NCBI RefSeq assembly: GCF_022690685.1 | Contig: NZ_JALCYY010000012.1 | Span: 50,268 to 114,267, forward strand | Direction: 5' to 3' | Origin: Anaeromyxobacter terrae | Lineage (GTDB): Bacteria > Myxococcota > Myxococcia > Myxococcales > Anaeromyxobacteraceae | DNA length: 64,000 bases | Shown: positions 62,123-64,000 of the stretch, in pieces | Position numbering within the stretch: position 1 is the first letter of the stretch | Layout: each line of letters starts with the position of its first letter | Position numbers and translations under genes: made by a program | Notes under the pieces: generated by a model | Seen by the model: only the letters and a program-made list of their open reading frames with translations | The model's database searches: none | Told to the model about the DNA's origin: nothing

Positions 62123-64000
62123 GCGTGGGGCAGGAGCTGGCGCACGAGGTCGAGGAGCTGGCCGCGCTCGACCTCGCGCTTCACGAGGTAGCCGTCCGCG
62201 CCGGCGGCGAGGCCGGCGGCTCGATCCTCGGCCGCCTCGAGCGAGGTGACGAGGACGACGGGGGTGCGGCGCAGGCGCGGGTCGGCCTTCACCTTGCGAG
62301 TGAGCGCGAAGCCGTCGAGCCGGGGCATCTGCACGTCGGAGACGACGAGGTCGGCGCCCGACTCGCGCAGGATCTGGAGCGCCTCCTCGCCGTCGGCGGC
62401 CGGGATCACCGCGTACCCCGCCATCTCGAGGAGCGCCTTCATCGCGGAGCGGGTGGTGAGCGAGTCGTCGGCGACGACCACGCGCCGCGCGCCCTCGCCG
62501 CGGCCCGGGGCCGTGCCCGGCTGCGCGCGCCGGACGAGCTCCGCCGCGGAGAGGACCCCCACCACGCGGCCGTCGTCGAGCACCCCCGCGCCGGCGAGGT
62601 GCTGCACTGCCGCGACCCGCGCGCCGAGCGACGAGATCACGAGCTCCTGCTGGCCGACGAGCTCGTCCACCCCGACGGCGACGCGCGCGCCGCCGTGCAT
62701 GAGCACGAGCGCCACGCGCTGGCGCGCCGGCGGGCCCGCGCTCTCCGGCATGCGCAGGAGCCGCGCGAGCGGAACGTAGGGCACGTGCTCGCCGGCGATC
62801 CGCGCCGTGGTGCGCCCGGCGACGGTGCCGAGGTCGCCCGGGGCCACGAGCACGACGTGCTCGATCGCCTCCGCGGGGAGCGCGATCACGTCGCGCCCGA
62901 CCCGGAACACGAGCGCCGCGGACGCGGAGAGCGTGAGCGGCACCTCGAGATCGAAGCGCGTGCCGCGGCCCGCCTCCCAGCGGACGTCCACCGTTCCCCC
63001 GAGCCGGGCGAGGGTCTCGAGGACGACGTCCATCCCGACGCCGCGCCCGGAGATCTCCGTCACCGCGCGCGCCGTGGAGAGGCCGGCGTGGAACACGAGC
63101 CGCGCCGCCTCCGGATCGGTCAAGCGATCCGCCTGCTCGGCGGTGAGGACCCCCTGGCGCACCGCCGCGGCGCGCAGCCCGGCGACGTCGAGGCCCGGCC
63201 CGTCGTCCTCGACGATGATCGCGACCCGCGATCCGCGCGCCTCGACGCGCACGGCGACGCGACCGGCCGCCGGCTTGCCGGCGGACCTCCGCGCAGCGGG
63301 CGCCTCGATGCCGTGGTCGACCGCGTTCCGCACGAGGTGGAGGAGCGGGTCGCGGAGCGCGTCCACGATCTGGCGGTCGAGCCGGGCGTCGCCGCCGTCG
63401 ACCGTGAGCTCGACCTCCTTGCCGAGCCGGCCAGCGACGTCGCGCACCGCGCGGCGGAGCGGCTCGAGCACGAGCGCCGCCGGGACCATCCTGAGCGCGC
63501 GCAGATCCTCGCGCAGGACCGCGCCGGCGAGGCGCTGCTGCTCGGCCTCGCGCGCCGCCTCGCGCGCCACGCGGGCGAGCTCGGCGGCGACCTCCCGGAG
63601 CCGGATCGACGCCTGCGTGAGCTCCGCCCGCCCGGCCTCCACCCCGGCGCCGGAGAGCGCCCGGCCCGCCTCGTCGAGCGCGTGCAGCGCCTCCCGCACC
63701 GAGGCGGCGTGCCCGAACACGTCGCGGGCGCGGCGGGCGCGGCGGGCCTCGGCGAGCGAGAGGAGCTCGACCTGGCGGCCGATGGAGGCGAGCGTGGAGG
63801 CGAGGACGCGGATCGACTTCTCGCCGCGGGCCTGCGCGGCCGCCGCGGGAGCGCTCGACGGCGCCTCCGACACGGCGACGGGAGCGCGCGAGAGCGCCTC
63901 GCGCAGGTCGATGAGGTCGCCCGCGAGCGCGGCGGTGGCGCGTGGCGCGTCGGCCCCGCCCTCGGCGAGCCCCGCGACCGCCTCCGCCGCGCGGCGGGCG
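62119..64000 (-). CDS. cheA: CheA-type histidine kinase with C-terminal receiver (N-terminus outside window)
   Basis: The frame is open through the window edge, so at least the Hpt domain is missing or partial; GTG 63873 is an internal codon. Visible parts: dimerisation helices (~63500-63870), HATPase with HLVRNAVDHGIE (N box), EDDGPGLD (G1), and GRGVGMDVVLETL (G2), then the CheW-like domain (VFRVGRDVIALPAEAIEHVV) and a full receiver at the C-terminus with VVADDSLTTRSAM, VSDVQMPRLDG and VKREVERG. Hybrid CheA-receiver kinases drive non-flagellar systems such as frizzy or Wsp-type pathways. It is coupled to cheB. Confidence 0.93.
   Translation of the reverse strand, partial: ARRAAEAVAGLAEGGADAPRATAALAGDLIDLREALSRAPVAVSEAPSSAPAAAAQARGEKSIRVLASTLASIGRQVELLSLAEARRARRARDVFGHAASVREALHALDEAGRALSGAGVEAGRAELTQASIRLREVAAELARVAREAAREAEQQRLAGAVLREDLRALRMVPAALVLEPLRRAVRDVAGRLGKEVELTVDGGDARLDRQIVDALRDPLLHLVRNAVDHGIEAPAARRSAGKPAAGRVAVRVEARGSRVAIIVEDDGPGLDVAGLRAAAVRQGVLTAEQADRLTDPEAARLVFHAGLSTARAVTEISGRGVGMDVVLETLARLGGTVDVRWEAGRGTRFDLEVPLTLSASAALVFRVGRDVIALPAEAIEHVVLVAPGDLGTVAGRTTARIAGEHVPYVPLARLLRMPESAGPPARQRVALVLMHGGARVAVGVDELVGQQELVISSLGARVAAVQHLAGAGVLDDGRVVGVLSAAELVRRAQPGTAPGRGEGARRVVVADDSLTTRSAMKALLEMAGYAVIPAADGEEALQILRESGADLVVSDVQMPRLDGFALTRKVKADPRLRRTPVVLVTSLEAAEDRAAGLAAGADGYLVKREVERGQLLDLVRQLLPHA

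Overview
The window is very GC-rich, dense bacterial chromosome and most resembles an Anaeromyxobacter-type member of the Myxococcota. The basis is the overall gene content, two proteins with MYXO-CTERM-like C-terminal tails, several lipoproteins built from cysteine-rich, thrombospondin-like or ASPM/Hydin-like repeats, exported proteins with CxxCH heme motifs, and a NAD-type NiFe hydrogenase. No rRNA or intact tRNA gene was seen. All calls come from reading the sequence; no database search was possible.

Layout. 0-11.9 kb: tail of a MYXO-CTERM protein; malic enzyme/phosphotransacetylase fusion (maeB); an array of hairpins; a DUF302 gene coupled to a 31-codon ORF that may be a selenoprotein; a five-gene envelope export operon running leftward (ABC ATPase, two FtsX/MacB-type permeases, LolA-like protein, beta-barrel protein); CPXCG and Smr proteins. 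11.9-20 kb: three large surface or lipoprotein genes with repeats, two of them with c-heme motifs. 18.4-21.4 kb also holds fragments of dead genes (GNAT, VOC/glyoxalase, AHSA1, a lipoprotein signal peptide). 21.4-29.3 kb: TauE permease, glycosyltransferase, quinone-oxidoreductase-like MDR, GH16 lipoprotein, Slt-type lytic transglycosylase, AHSA1 protein with a damaged N-terminus. 29.3-32.7 kb: an ECF sigma factor with NrsF-type anti-sigma factor and, upstream, a sigma-54 activator gene. The sigma gene and the activator gene carry the same promoter (TGTAACC-N15-CGTAT) at the same distance from their start codons.

32.7-38.6 kb: lipoprotein, serine hydrolase, ferritin, a two-gene hydrogenase operon (HoxU-HoxY fusion plus HoxH) and a HepT/MntA toxin-antitoxin pair. 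38.6-51.3 kb is the accessory part: small membrane proteins, a frameshifted exported protein, an orphan double-glycine-leader peptide, two divergent TetR/alpha-beta-hydrolase pairs with inverted repeats between them, a winged-helix/hydrolase fusion, a methyltransferase, a remnant group II intron without reverse transcriptase, a GFA-family protein, a rhomboid-TPR protein, and a DUF2892 gene flanked by a hairpin repeat.

51.3-64 kb returns to housekeeping genes: pyrF, a DUF4388 protein, proS, a small cytochrome c, ispG, a SurA/DsbA-like lipoprotein, a trans-aconitate-type methyltransferase, trxB, moaC, a TatD-like hydrolase, cheB, and a CheA-receiver hybrid cut by the window edge.
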